Shown here: positions 1 through 6,695 of the stretch, one piece after another
Layout of the letters: every line of letters starts with the position of its first letter
Position numbering within the stretch: the first letter of the stretch is position 1
Assembly: GCA_903885855.1 (NCBI GenBank)
Contig: CAISKG010000569.1
Location: 1-10,814, forward strand
DNA from: an uncultured Planctomycetaceae bacterium
GTDB lineage: Bacteria > Planctomycetota > Planctomycetia > Pirellulales > UBA1268
DNA: 10,814 nt
Direction of reading: 5' to 3'
Notes under the pieces: model-generated
What the model was told of the DNA's origin: nothing
Database searches by the model: none
Seen by the model: only the letters and a program-made list of their open reading frames with translations
Position numbers and translations under genes: made by a program

Positions 1-344
1 CACACCACCGGGGCGCTCGTGGCGTCGAGCGAGAGGAACCACACCCCTGGCCGCCGGTCGCGCGTCACGTAGAGGCGGAGGTTGAGTTCCGGGAAGGCGG
101 AGAGGCCGGGCACGTCGGGCAGGGGCCGTCGCGCCACTCCCTCCATGCGGAAGGGAACCACCCCCACCCAGCTGGTGCCGTCGTGCTCGTCGATCTCGAG
201 CCCCTCCGGCACGAGCGGCCTGAGGGCGGCGGCCGGCACGGGCCAGTGGGCGAAGAGCAGGTCGCACCAGCGCTGCCTCCAGGTCCATTCCCCGGCGGGG
301 AGCGGCCAGGGGCGGTGGGAGGTGTGGTGGAGGGCAGGATGCAT
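1..344 (-). CDS. DUF2071 (YqjF-like) family protein, 3' end outside window
   Basis: The first 114 codons of a gene continue past the left edge with no stop in the window. The translation begins MHPALHHTSHRPWPLP and carries features I recognise from the DUF2071/YqjF family: a W-rich N-terminus (RPWPLP at 11-16), LLFAHWPVP at 29-37, LRPLVPEGLEID at 41-52, WVGVVPFRMEG at 59-69, PLPDVPGLSAFPELNLRLYV at 74-93 and GVWFLSLDA at 100-108. Members are soluble proteins of roughly 230-260 residues with no settled biochemical function, so about half is visible here. The ATG at 342-344 was chosen because homologues begin close to the RPWPLP motif. An in-frame ATG at 423-425 would add 27 residues that look non-homologous and overlap the upstream palindrome. 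No Shine-Dalgarno is visible. It lies 111 bp downstream of the DUF11 gene on the same strand. Confidence 0.85.
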   Translation of the reverse strand, partial: MHPALHHTSHRPWPLPAGEWTWRQRWCDLLFAHWPVPAAALRPLVPEGLEIDEHDGTSWVGVVPFRMEGVARRPLPDVPGLSAFPELNLRLYVTRDRRPGVWFLSLDATSAPVV

Positions 345-431
345 CGGGGCGATGCGGTGCCGCGGCAGGCGGCGGTCCGCACCGCGAGTCTGGCAGCCCG
401 GCGCGGCCGAGGGAAGCCGCGCCATCCCGGC

Positions 432-451
432 CCCCGGCGACGTCGCCGGGG
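432..451 (-). terminator. Perfect 20-bp palindrome after the DUF11 gene, possible terminator
   Basis: CCCCGGCG (432-439) and CGCCGGGG (444-451) pair perfectly around the 4-base loop ACGT, and the whole 20-bp element is a perfect palindrome. It sits 4 bases past the stop of the minus-strand DUF11 gene and before the DUF2071 start, where a transcription terminator or mRNA-end hairpin would be expected. No T-tract follows on either strand, so intrinsic termination is uncertain. A processing or stability hairpin is equally possible. Confidence 0.5.
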
Positions 452-455
452 CCGA

Positions 456-2978
456 TCAGCGGTCGGCGTAGACGCGCGTGGTCTCTTCCTTCGTGATCGG
501 CGCCGGCTGCTCGTCGCTCGTGAGCTGCACTTGGACGCGCTGGTCACCCTCGCGCCGGCCGCGCACGCGGATCCGGTAGAGCGCTTCCTCGGAGGGGGCG
601 AGCTTGGCCAGGGGCTCGAAGACGATCGACAGGTTGTCGACCCGGTGCGGGGCCGGACCCCGCGCGTCGACCGGCTCGAGATCCCCCAGGAGCGTGGCCA
701 CGACGCGCACGCCACCGGCGGGCTTCGTGCCCTGGTTGGCGACCCGGATCACGTACTCGCTCTCGCCGCCGACCTCCACCGGATCCTCGCTGTCGGCCAC
801 CTCGAAGGCCAGCGCCGCCAGCCCCTCGACCTCGACGGCGTGGGCGACCTGGTCCGACAGGCCGGCGGCGGTCCGCGCCGCGACCAGGATCTTCTGCTGT
901 CCCAGCGCCACCGGCATCAGGACCACCTCCACCTCGCCGGTCTCGCCGGCGGGCAGCTCTTCGAGGTTCCAGAGCACGCGGTGCGTGCGCTCCTCGTAAT
1001 AGCCGGCGTTGTTGGCGCGGACGAACTTCATCCCCGCCGGGAGCTGGGCCACGAGCTCCACCGCCATCGCCGGCGCCGTGCCGGCGTTGGTCATGGAGAT
1101 CGTGCAGGCGGCGGGGCGCTGGAGGAAGCGGCGCAGCGGCATCTTCACCGCCAGGTCGAGGGTCGGCGACGTGACCGGCACCTTGGCCGTCTGCGCCACC
1201 TCGATCTGCCCGTCGGCCCGCGCCACGAGGCGCAGCCCGTGCGAGCCGGGGCCCGAGGTGGCCAGCACGAGATCGATGGAGCGCGCCTCGCCCGGCGGCA
1301 GCGACCCGACGTCGAACTCCAGCTCCCGCCCCGAGCGGTGGGCGAGGCCCTCGGGCACGATCGCCTCGAGCACCACGCCCGTGGCGATCCCGCTGCCCGG
1401 ATTGGAGATCGTGATCGAGACGCGCGAATCCTCGCCGACGAGCACCGGCGTGGCCGGCTGGGACGTGATCTCGAGGGCGGGGCGGGTGGCGCGCGACCGC
1501 AGCGACGCGTCGGCGCGGAAGGTGACGCTCGCCACGCTCCCCACGTCCCCCTCGACCATCGGCATCAGGTCGATGCCGACGCGGGCCTGCCCACCCGGCG
1601 GCAGCGCGCCGAGGAGCCACTGCAGGTCGCCCGGATTTCCCGCGCCGGCGGCGACGGGGGTGGCGGGAGGCGTCGTTGCGACCAGCGACGTGCCGAAGGG
1701 GACGGCGTCGTTGAGCACGACGTCGTTGGCGACGGCGCTGCCGACGTTGCGCACGATGATCTCGAAGCGGGCCGTCTTCCCCACCTGGATCTCGCGCGGG
1801 CCGCGCTTCTCGACGGTCAACTGCGGCGTCTGCACGCCTTCGAGTTGCACCGCGCCGGGCCTCCCCTGCCCGGTGGCGGTCGGCGGGGCCGCGCGGGGCG
1901 GGGCGACGCCCCCCGGCGGATCGGCCGACGGCGCGAACGGATCGGCGGCCGCGGGGGGCACGGGGGGCACGGGGGATCCGGCCGGCGCGGGAAACGGCCC
2001 CGGCGTCGGGCCGATGGGGGGCGCTGCCGCGAAGGGCATCACCGGCAGCGGCGCGGCGGCCCCGCGCGGAGCCGCGCCGACCGGCACCGGCGCACCGGGG
2101 TCGTCGAGCGGCGCCGGGCCCGGTGGCACGCCATCGTTTCCGGCGGCCCAGGCGGTCGGGCGCGAGGCGGCGTTGAAGGCGTCGTTCGCGGGTGCCGCGA
2201 CGGGGGGCGCGACGGGGGGCGCTAACGCGGCCCGCGCGTCGGCGGGCGGCAGCGCGGCCGCGAGATCGCCACGATCCTCGGGGAACGGCGCCGGCCCAGC
2301 GGCGGGAAACGGGGCGACGGCCGCCGGATCCGCCCCCGGAATCCCCTCCGGATCCGGGCCCGGATCGGCGGACACTTCGGAGGCGGGATCGCCGGCGGGC
2401 GCGGTGTCTTGGTCGTCGAGAAGCCCTTCGGCGCCGGCCGCGGCGAGTACCTGCGTCGGGAGCGGATCAGCCGCCGCGCCGGGGGGATCGAGCGCGGCCA
2501 CGCCGCCGTCCACGCCGATCGCGGGGAGGGTGCCCGGCTCGTCGCCGGGCAGCGGCGGCGCGTCGTCGTCGGGGCGCAGCGGATTGCCCCGCTCCGGCGC
2601 CCGGAAGCCCGTCGTGCGACCGGCGTAGCGATCCTCCGCGGGAGCGGGCTCGAGCGGCGCCAGCGCATCCGGGGCGGGGGCCTCGAGATCGGCGGAGACG
2701 ACCAGCGGATCGGCGGCCACCGCCCCGCTCGGCGTCGCCTCGATGTCCGCGGCGTCCGGCAGCGGCGGCAGCGCGTCGGGTTCGGCCGGCGCGAACGTCA
2801 CGCTCTCCACGCTCGCGGTGTCGGTGTCGGCGGCGGGCTCGGCAGGGCCGCGCAGGCACAGCGCCCCCCACACCAAGCCGAAGCCCGCCAGCGCCGACGC
2901 CGACGCGATGGCGAGGAAGCGCAGGTTGGAAGGCTCCGGCGACACGACGAGATCCTGGCGGGAGGGTCGGTCGGACAT
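456..2978 (-). CDS. Membrane-anchored protein with four DUF11-like (CARDB/Ig-like) repeats
   Basis: This is an 840-residue protein starting MSDRPSRQDL. A hydrophobic segment at about 20-42 (LRFLAIASASALAGFGLVWG) preceded by arginines predicts a type II anchor or uncleaved signal, with the rest outside the cytoplasm. Residues 43-383 are a low-complexity Ala/Pro/Asp/Gly-rich linker. The C-terminal half holds four beta-rich repeats of the DUF11/CARDB kind at about 386-496, 500-605, 607-715 and 720-836. Each opens with an L-V/E strand, then has an I-x-V-x-N-x-G-x-A motif (IIVRNVGSAVANDVVL at 407-422, ITISNPGSGIATGVVL at 522-537, ISMTNAGTAPAMAVEL at 627-642, IRVANQGTKPAGGVRV at 744-759), followed by LPxG and LPPGE-type turns. 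Such repeats are common in secreted planctomycete proteins and are thought to be structural or adhesive; the role here is unknown. The frame stays open upstream through ftr, but that extension is low-quality shadow. An in-frame ATG at 3029 would add 17 residues. The start lies 98 bp after the ftr stop, so co-transcription is possible. Confidence 0.85.
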   Translation of the reverse strand: MSDRPSRQDLVVSPEPSNLRFLAIASASALAGFGLVWGALCLRGPAEPAADTDTASVESVTFAPAEPDALPPLPDAADIEATPSGAVAADPLVVSADLEAPAPDALAPLEPAPAEDRYAGRTTGFRAPERGNPLRPDDDAPPLPGDEPGTLPAIGVDGGVAALDPPGAAADPLPTQVLAAAGAEGLLDDQDTAPAGDPASEVSADPGPDPEGIPGADPAAVAPFPAAGPAPFPEDRGDLAAALPPADARAALAPPVAPPVAAPANDAFNAASRPTAWAAGNDGVPPGPAPLDDPGAPVPVGAAPRGAAAPLPVMPFAAAPPIGPTPGPFPAPAGSPVPPVPPAAADPFAPSADPPGGVAPPRAAPPTATGQGRPGAVQLEGVQTPQLTVEKRGPREIQVGKTARFEIIVRNVGSAVANDVVLNDAVPFGTSLVATTPPATPVAAGAGNPGDLQWLLGALPPGGQARVGIDLMPMVEGDVGSVASVTFRADASLRSRATRPALEITSQPATPVLVGEDSRVSITISNPGSGIATGVVLEAIVPEGLAHRSGRELEFDVGSLPPGEARSIDLVLATSGPGSHGLRLVARADGQIEVAQTAKVPVTSPTLDLAVKMPLRRFLQRPAACTISMTNAGTAPAMAVELVAQLPAGMKFVRANNAGYYEERTHRVLWNLEELPAGETGEVEVVLMPVALGQQKILVAARTAAGLSDQVAHAVEVEGLAALAFEVADSEDPVEVGGESEYVIRVANQGTKPAGGVRVVATLLGDLEPVDARGPAPHRVDNLSIVFEPLAKLAPSEEALYRIRVRGRREGDQRVQVQLTSDEQPAPITKEETTRVYADR
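1828..2853 (-). repeat. Low-complexity Pro/Ala/Asp-rich linker coding region
   Basis: This encodes residues about 43-384 of the DUF11 protein. It is built from irregular Pro-Ala, Asp-Pro and Gly-rich runs with many short repeats such as APPVAPPVAAP near residue 253 and PVPPVPPAAADP near 336. No folded domain is recognisable. The likely role is a flexible extracytoplasmic spacer holding the C-terminal repeats away from the membrane. The same DNA opens long spurious frames on the plus strand. Confidence 0.65.
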
Positions 2979-3076
2979 GCGAGGAACCCAGGGGCGGGAA
3001 TCCCCCGTGCGGCGAGAAGCCGCCGGCATCGCGCGGGGACCGGGGAAGTACCAAACCCCCCACCCTGCGGTGAAGA

Positions 3077-3976
3077 TCAACCAGCGGCGGCCCCGAGCAG
3101 GGCCCGCAGCGGGAAGTGGAACTTGCCCAGCTTGCCACCGTAGTTCCCGGCGGAGACCGCCAACAGGTCGGCGCCGGCGGCGGCATGGATTCCGGCCACC
3201 ATGGCGTTGCCGACCGCCGCCTCGTCGGTGCCGTCGATCACCACCTCCACGGCGCAGTTCGCCCCGTCGACCAGTTCCGTGGGAACCCGCCCCACCAGGG
3301 CCGGCGCGAAGGCCTCGTTCGTGGAGCCCCGCAGCCCCTCGTAACGCGACCCGACCTTGCTGCCGCTGCGCACGGCGCCGCCGGGGAAGGGGGCGATCAC
3401 CCCCGGCCGAGCGCCGATCGCCGCGACCGCGCGGCGCACGGCGGCGAGCGTGCCATCGAGCCCCGCGCCCTGGAGGATGAAGTTGCCCCCTCCCACCCCC
3501 TTCTCCACCCCGCAGGTCTCCTCGACGAGGAATTCCCCGTCCATGACCGGCAGTCGCCAGTAACGCCGGCCCTGGAAGACCTTGGTCTTCTCGAAGCCGT
3601 CGCCGAAGTAGCGCACATGCGCGCCCAGGGGCACACGCTCGGCGGCCTCCGGCAGGCCGTCGAAGACGGCGGTCGTCGGGCAGGTGAGGAGGCACTGCGC
3701 CGTGCGGTTGGCGATCGCTTTGCCGAGCCCCTCGGCGGCGAAGGCGAAGGCGAGGATCGCCGCCCCCGGCCGGCCGTCCGGGGTGGCGGAGGGGTCGAGG
3801 AGGTGTTCGAGCCCGATCTCGGCGTCGCAGCCCAGCACGCTCGTGCCGTAGCCGCAGGTGGCGGCGACCGCCGCCGCGAGCCAGTGCGGATCGTGGGCGG
3901 TGACGATCAGCCGGGCATAGCGCAGGCGGAAGGCCTCGGCGAAGGTGTCCACGATCAGGGTCGGGCCGAGCCGCAC
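3077..3976 (-). CDS. ftr: Formylmethanofuran:tetrahydromethanopterin formyltransferase (Ftr/FhcD)
   Basis: The product is 299 residues, the usual length for this family (about 297). The enzyme transfers a formyl group between a methanofuran-type carrier and N5 of tetrahydromethanopterin in the cytoplasm. In bacteria, as FhcD, it forms part of the formyltransferase/hydrolase complex of H4MPT-linked formaldehyde oxidation. Family motifs run the full length: DTFAEAF (10-16), TPDGRPG (65-71), QCLLTCPTTAVFDGLP (94-109), FGDGF (124-128), GEFLVEE (147-153), GVGGGNF (160-166), APFPGG (195-200), SGSKVGS (204-210), STNEAF (218-223) and VSAGNYGGKLGK (274-285). The start is GTG at 3974-3976. An in-frame TAG lies 12 bases upstream, no ATG precedes the DTFAEAF motif, and no clear Shine-Dalgarno is seen. 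No other H4MPT-pathway gene (fhcABC, mch, mtdB, fae) is in the window, so this subunit gene stands apart from its partners here. It is divergent from the gene at 4139. Confidence 0.95.
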   Translation of the reverse strand: MRLGPTLIVDTFAEAFRLRYARLIVTAHDPHWLAAAVAATCGYGTSVLGCDAEIGLEHLLDPSATPDGRPGAAILAFAFAAEGLGKAIANRTAQCLLTCPTTAVFDGLPEAAERVPLGAHVRYFGDGFEKTKVFQGRRYWRLPVMDGEFLVEETCGVEKGVGGGNFILQGAGLDGTLAAVRRAVAAIGARPGVIAPFPGGAVRSGSKVGSRYEGLRGSTNEAFAPALVGRVPTELVDGANCAVEVVIDGTDEAAVGNAMVAGIHAAAGADLLAVSAGNYGGKLGKFHFPLRALLGAAAG

Positions 3977-4138
3977 GGTGGGGATGCCCTATGGAATCGG
4001 AGGGGTTCTCACGGGCTGTTTTCCCGGTTTCCCGGGAGAGCCACGAGGCCCTATCCTAGGGGGGCCCAGGGGAATCGTCACCGCGATCCCCGGTCGCCCC
4101 CGTCGTTCCCCGACCGCCGTCCCTCACGAGGTCCCGCC
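3977..4138. promoter_or_regulatory. Divergent intergenic region between ftr and the gene at 4139
   Basis: These 162 bases separate two divergently read genes, so promoters for both should lie here. Two small hairpin-type repeats are visible: TCCCGG (4022-4027) with CCGGGA (4032-4037), loop TTTC; and CCCTA (4049-4053) with TAGGG (4057-4061), loop TCC. TATCCT at 4052-4057 matches four of six bases of a bacterial -10 box, but no good -35 box lies at the right distance. I therefore do not place a specific promoter. Confidence 0.4.
4128..4131 (+). promoter_or_regulatory. Shine-Dalgarno GAGG for the gene at 4139
   Basis: GAGG stands 7 bases before the ATG at 4139-4141. It supports that ATG as the true start over the long in-frame extension upstream, which runs antisense through ftr. 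The same GAGG with 7-base spacing precedes the GTG at 10757. Confidence 0.6.
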
Positions 4139-6481
4139 ATGACCAGCGCCTCCCCCCTCCGCCCCGCGGTCTTCGCCGCGCTCGCCACGCTCCTGTTGTC
4201 GGCCGGCCTCCGTGCCGAGAACGCCATCGACGGCGGCGTGTCGATGATCCCCAAGGATGCCGCGTTCGTGACGGCGACGCTGCGGCTGGAGGAGCAGGTC
4301 CGGCTGGTCCTCGGGAGCAACGCCTTCGCCTCGATCCGCAACCTGCCCCCGGTTTCCCAGGCGCTGTCGCAGTTCGAGGAGCAGAAGTCGCAGCCGGGCA
4401 GCCCGCTGGCGATGATCGACACCTACATGCAGCTCCCGGAGAACCAGGAGGCGGTGGAGCTCCTCCGCGACATGGTCTCCACCGACACCTTCCTCTACGG
4501 CGAGCCCTCTTGCATCACCTTCCTGCAGCTGATCCAGAAGGTGCAGCGGGCGCAGAACATCGCCAACATCCTCACCATGGCCCGCGGCGGCGGCACGATC
4601 GGCATCGACATCGACATCGACGCGGAGATGGGCGAGCCGGACGGCGCGGCCCTCCCGCCCGGCGCGGCGATCGTGCCGGTCCGGCGGCAGGTCGCGCAGT
4701 TCGACGACCTCGGCGTCGGCCCCTCGGTCAGCAACGAGCTCACCACGCGGCTGGTGATGCAGGCGCTGGCCGACAACGCCGACATGATCGTGATGCCCGA
4801 CATCGTGTGGGGCTTCAAGACGACCAAGGCCGACGCCGCCACCTCGCAGGTGAAGCGGCTCGAGGTGCTCCTCAAGCTCGTCACGCAGACGCAGCCGATG
4901 CTCGTCGACGCCGTCACGCGCCGCAAGGTGCCCGGCGGCGAGGTCGTGACCCTCACCATCGATGGCGCGATGATCCCCTGGGGGGGCATCCTCGGCAGCC
5001 AGGAGGGAGCGGCGGAGGAGGACCTCGAGAAGGTGCGCCGAGCCCTGGGGAACCTCGACTTCGCGATCTCCTTCGGCCTGGTCGGCGACCGTGTGATCCT
5101 CTCGATCGGCGACTCCTCGGAGCACCTCGACAAGCTCGCGACGCCCGCCGGCGGGGCGGGCCTCTCCTCCACCAAGCCGTTCGAGCCGCTGCGCGAGCAC
5201 AACGGTGAGCGGATCACCGCGATCAGCTACATGAGCGAGGCGCTGGCCCGGGCGGTGGCCCCGTCGACCGAGGACATCGACCAGCTCGCCAAACTCGCCG
5301 ACACCCTCGCCGACTCGGCCGACCTCCCCGAGGGCGCGGCCCGCGAGGCGCGGGCGATGCTCGAGCGGATCTCGGCCGGCTACAAGCGGCGCCTCCCCGA
5401 GCCCGGCCCCGCCCTCGGCTACTCCTTCCTCACCGACAAGGGCTACGAGGGCTTCACGTGGGATTGGTCGAAGAACGGCGTCCTCGACGGCTCGAAGCGG
5501 CTCGATCTCCTCGAGCACACCGGCGGCGCCCCGCTGGCGTCGCTCGTCATGCGCACCACGCCCCACCCCGACCAGTTCGACGATTTCGTCTCCTGGGGGA
5601 AGATGGGCTGGGACTTCGCCCTCAAGTACCTCCTGCCCAAGGCCGACGAGGACGCCCGCGAGCGCTTCGAGGAGACGCAGCGGCAGTTCGCCCCGCTGGC
5701 CGAGCGGTTGGTGACGGTCCTGCGGGAGAAGTTCATCCCGTCGCTGGCCGATGGCCAGGTGGCCTTCGTGATCGACGGCAAGTCGACCGTGGCGCGGCTG
5801 CACCGTGACGTGCCGGCGGCCGCCGAGCCGCTGCCGCTGGTGGAGCCGGCGGTGGCGCTGCGGCTCTCCGACGCCAAGCTCTTCCGCGCGGGGCTCTCCG
5901 ACCTCTTCGAGATCGCCGACGACTTCGTCGACCTCACTCGGTCGCTCAATCCCGGCTCGGTGCCCGAGGGCTACCGGATCCCCGACCCCGAGAAGTCCGA
6001 CATCGAGGGGGGGGCGCTGTGGGTCTTCTCGCTCGAGCGCACCGGGATCGACGGGCAGGTCAGCCCCTCGATCGCCATCTCCGATTCGACCGCCGTCTTC
6101 AGCCTCGTTCCCAAGCAGGCCGGGCGCATGCTCGCCGCCACGCAGCAGCGGACCGGCGCGCCGCTGGCGACGTTCGGCGAGCCGCTGGCAGGGGCCGCGG
6201 CCCTCGACGTGGCGGGGCTCCTCGACGTCGTCGAGCCTTGGCTGCTCTACTTCTTCCGCGTGGGCATGCTCCAGCAGCGCAACGGCTTCGTCGACGGCTC
6301 CAGCGTGGCCGGCCCCGACCTCGACGAGGGGCAGTTCAAGGACGGCATCACCGCCATGGGGGTGATCTTCGACGCCCTGCGGTGCATCCGCCTGGCGGTG
6401 GCCGAGACCTCGACCCGCTCCGACGCCACCGTCGTCCACTGGCGCAACCTCATCCAGGATCTCCCGGCGGAGTCGAGGTGA
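4139..6481 (+). CDS. Secreted protein of unknown function, 780 aa
   Basis: I do not recognise a characterised family. The protein starts MTSASPLRPA, with a hydrophobic stretch at 9-22 and a probable signal peptidase I site after Ala26 (GLRA before ENAIDGG), so it is predicted to be exported. The mature part is acidic, mixed alpha/beta in appearance, with only two cysteines visible (C125 in GEPSC and one near the C-terminus in LRCIRL). It opens with SMIPKDAAFVTATLRL at 35-50, which resembles the beginning of large secreted planctomycete hypothetical proteins with a DUF3352-like outline; that assignment is a weak inference. Residues 156-161 are an IDIDID run encoded by three tandem ATCGAC units. 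No transmembrane helix beyond the signal, no C-terminal anchor and no catalytic motif were seen. The start is fixed by GAGG 7 bases upstream and by the signal peptide. A strong hairpin follows the stop at once, suggesting a monocistronic transcript. Confidence 0.8.
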   Translation: MTSASPLRPAVFAALATLLLSAGLRAENAIDGGVSMIPKDAAFVTATLRLEEQVRLVLGSNAFASIRNLPPVSQALSQFEEQKSQPGSPLAMIDTYMQLPENQEAVELLRDMVSTDTFLYGEPSCITFLQLIQKVQRAQNIANILTMARGGGTIGIDIDIDAEMGEPDGAALPPGAAIVPVRRQVAQFDDLGVGPSVSNELTTRLVMQALADNADMIVMPDIVWGFKTTKADAATSQVKRLEVLLKLVTQTQPMLVDAVTRRKVPGGEVVTLTIDGAMIPWGGILGSQEGAAEEDLEKVRRALGNLDFAISFGLVGDRVILSIGDSSEHLDKLATPAGGAGLSSTKPFEPLREHNGERITAISYMSEALARAVAPSTEDIDQLAKLADTLADSADLPEGAAREARAMLERISAGYKRRLPEPGPALGYSFLTDKGYEGFTWDWSKNGVLDGSKRLDLLEHTGGAPLASLVMRTTPHPDQFDDFVSWGKMGWDFALKYLLPKADEDARERFEETQRQFAPLAERLVTVLREKFIPSLADGQVAFVIDGKSTVARLHRDVPAAAEPLPLVEPAVALRLSDAKLFRAGLSDLFEIADDFVDLTRSLNPGSVPEGYRIPDPEKSDIEGGALWVFSLERTGIDGQVSPSIAISDSTAVFSLVPKQAGRMLAATQQRTGAPLATFGEPLAGAAALDVAGLLDVVEPWLLYFFRVGMLQQRNGFVDGSSVAGPDLDEGQFKDGITAMGVIFDALRCIRLAVAETSTRSDATVVHWRNLIQDLPAESR

Positions 6482-6497
6482 TCAGGGTGATCAAGGG

Positions 6498-6532
6498 CGT
6501 CCCCGGCGGCGCCGTGGGCGCCGCCGGGGACG
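6498..6532 (+). terminator. Strong 16-bp perfect hairpin after the 780-aa gene
   Basis: CGTCCCCGGCGGCGCC (6498-6513) pairs perfectly with GGCGCCGCCGGGGACG (6517-6532) around a 3-base loop, GTG. It begins 17 bases after the stop codon at 6479-6481. The position and strength fit a transcription terminator or mRNA-stabilising 3' hairpin. No T-tract follows, which is common in high-GC genomes and leaves the mechanism open. A stem of this length works in both directions. Confidence 0.75.
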
Positions 6533-6577
6533 CGCGCCGCGATCGCGACGGAGGTCCTTGCACGAAAACGACTTAGG

Positions 6578-6600
6578 CGTGCGGTCTTCGCCGCCGCACG
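6578..6600 (+). repeat. Small inverted repeat in the leader upstream of the DUF1501 gene
   Basis: CGTGCGG (6578-6584) and CCGCACG (6594-6600) pair over 7 bp around a 9-base loop. In sequence this GC-rich, short stems arise by chance. It is listed because it is one of four inverted repeats packed into the 226-base gap before the DUF1501 gene. Confidence 0.3.
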
Positions 6601-6643
6601 GGGCGGCTCCGCCTCCATGTCGAGCCCGTCAGCCGCTCGACAG

Positions 6644-6657
6644 ACCCGGAAACGGGT
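6644..6657 (+). promoter_or_regulatory. Small hairpin closed by a GAAA tetraloop
   Basis: ACCCG (6644-6648), GAAA (6649-6652) and CGGGT (6653-6657) would form a 5-bp stem capped by a GNRA-type tetraloop if transcribed. It lies 8 bases before the larger inverted repeat at 6666-6695, so the two could be consecutive elements of a structured 5' leader. It is short, so chance is not excluded. Confidence 0.35.
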
Positions 6658-6665
6658 GCCACAAT

Positions 6666-6695
6666 TCCAGATGATCCTTCCCGGAATCATCTGGA
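6666..6695 (+). promoter_or_regulatory. 10-bp perfect inverted repeat before the DUF1501 start, operator or leader hairpin
   Basis: TCCAGATGAT (6666-6675) and ATCATCTGGA (6686-6695) are perfect inverted copies around a 10-base spacer that itself contains most of the near-palindrome TTCCCGGAA (6678-6686). The arms are less GC-rich than the surroundings, which makes chance less likely. The repeat ends 12 bases before the DUF1501 ATG. The only plausible Shine-Dalgarno, GGAG at 6693-6696, overlaps its right arm, so as RNA the hairpin would mask the ribosome site. As DNA it could be a binding site for a dimeric regulator. Confidence 0.55.

Noticed and set aside
65..715. 216-residue minus-strand frame spanning the DUF2071/DUF11 junction
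   Set aside because: It is Ser/Arg/Pro-rich and crosses the ends of two supported genes in another frame.
183..2225. 680-residue open frame on the plus strand opposite the DUF11 gene
   Set aside because: The translation is Arg/Gly/His-rich with no domain, signal or motif. It arises from GC3 bias on the complementary strand.
3009..3023. GCGGC/GCCGC 5-bp hairpin after ftr
   Set aside because: The stem is short and GC-only, expected by chance at this composition, with no T-tract. Not strong enough to call a terminator.
2979..3695. Upstream extension of the DUF11 frame into ftr, giving a 1079-residue protein
   Set aside because: The extra 239 residues are arginine-rich shadow of the well-supported ftr gene. 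The real protein starts with a polar segment and anchor at 2978.
3116..4138. Upstream extension of the 780-aa gene, giving a 1121-residue protein
   Set aside because: It runs antisense to ftr with low-complexity sequence. The signal peptide and GAGG at 4128 fix the start at 4139.
4604..4621. Three tandem ATCGAC units
   Set aside because: They encode IDIDID inside a gene and keep frame; too short to be a meaningful repeat array.
4124..6439. 771-residue minus-strand frame opposite the secreted 780-aa gene
   Set aside because: It is rich in His, Arg and Glu runs typical of a GC-biased antisense shadow and has no recognisable domain.
6538..6547. CGCGATCGCG palindrome, similar to a dispersed GCGATCGC element
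   Set aside because: A single 10-bp copy in GC-rich intergenic DNA; no second copy noticed in the window.
6558..6586. Possible sigma70 promoter with TTGCAC at 6558-6563
   Set aside because: Only three of six -35 bases match and no -10-like hexamer lies 16-18 bases downstream.
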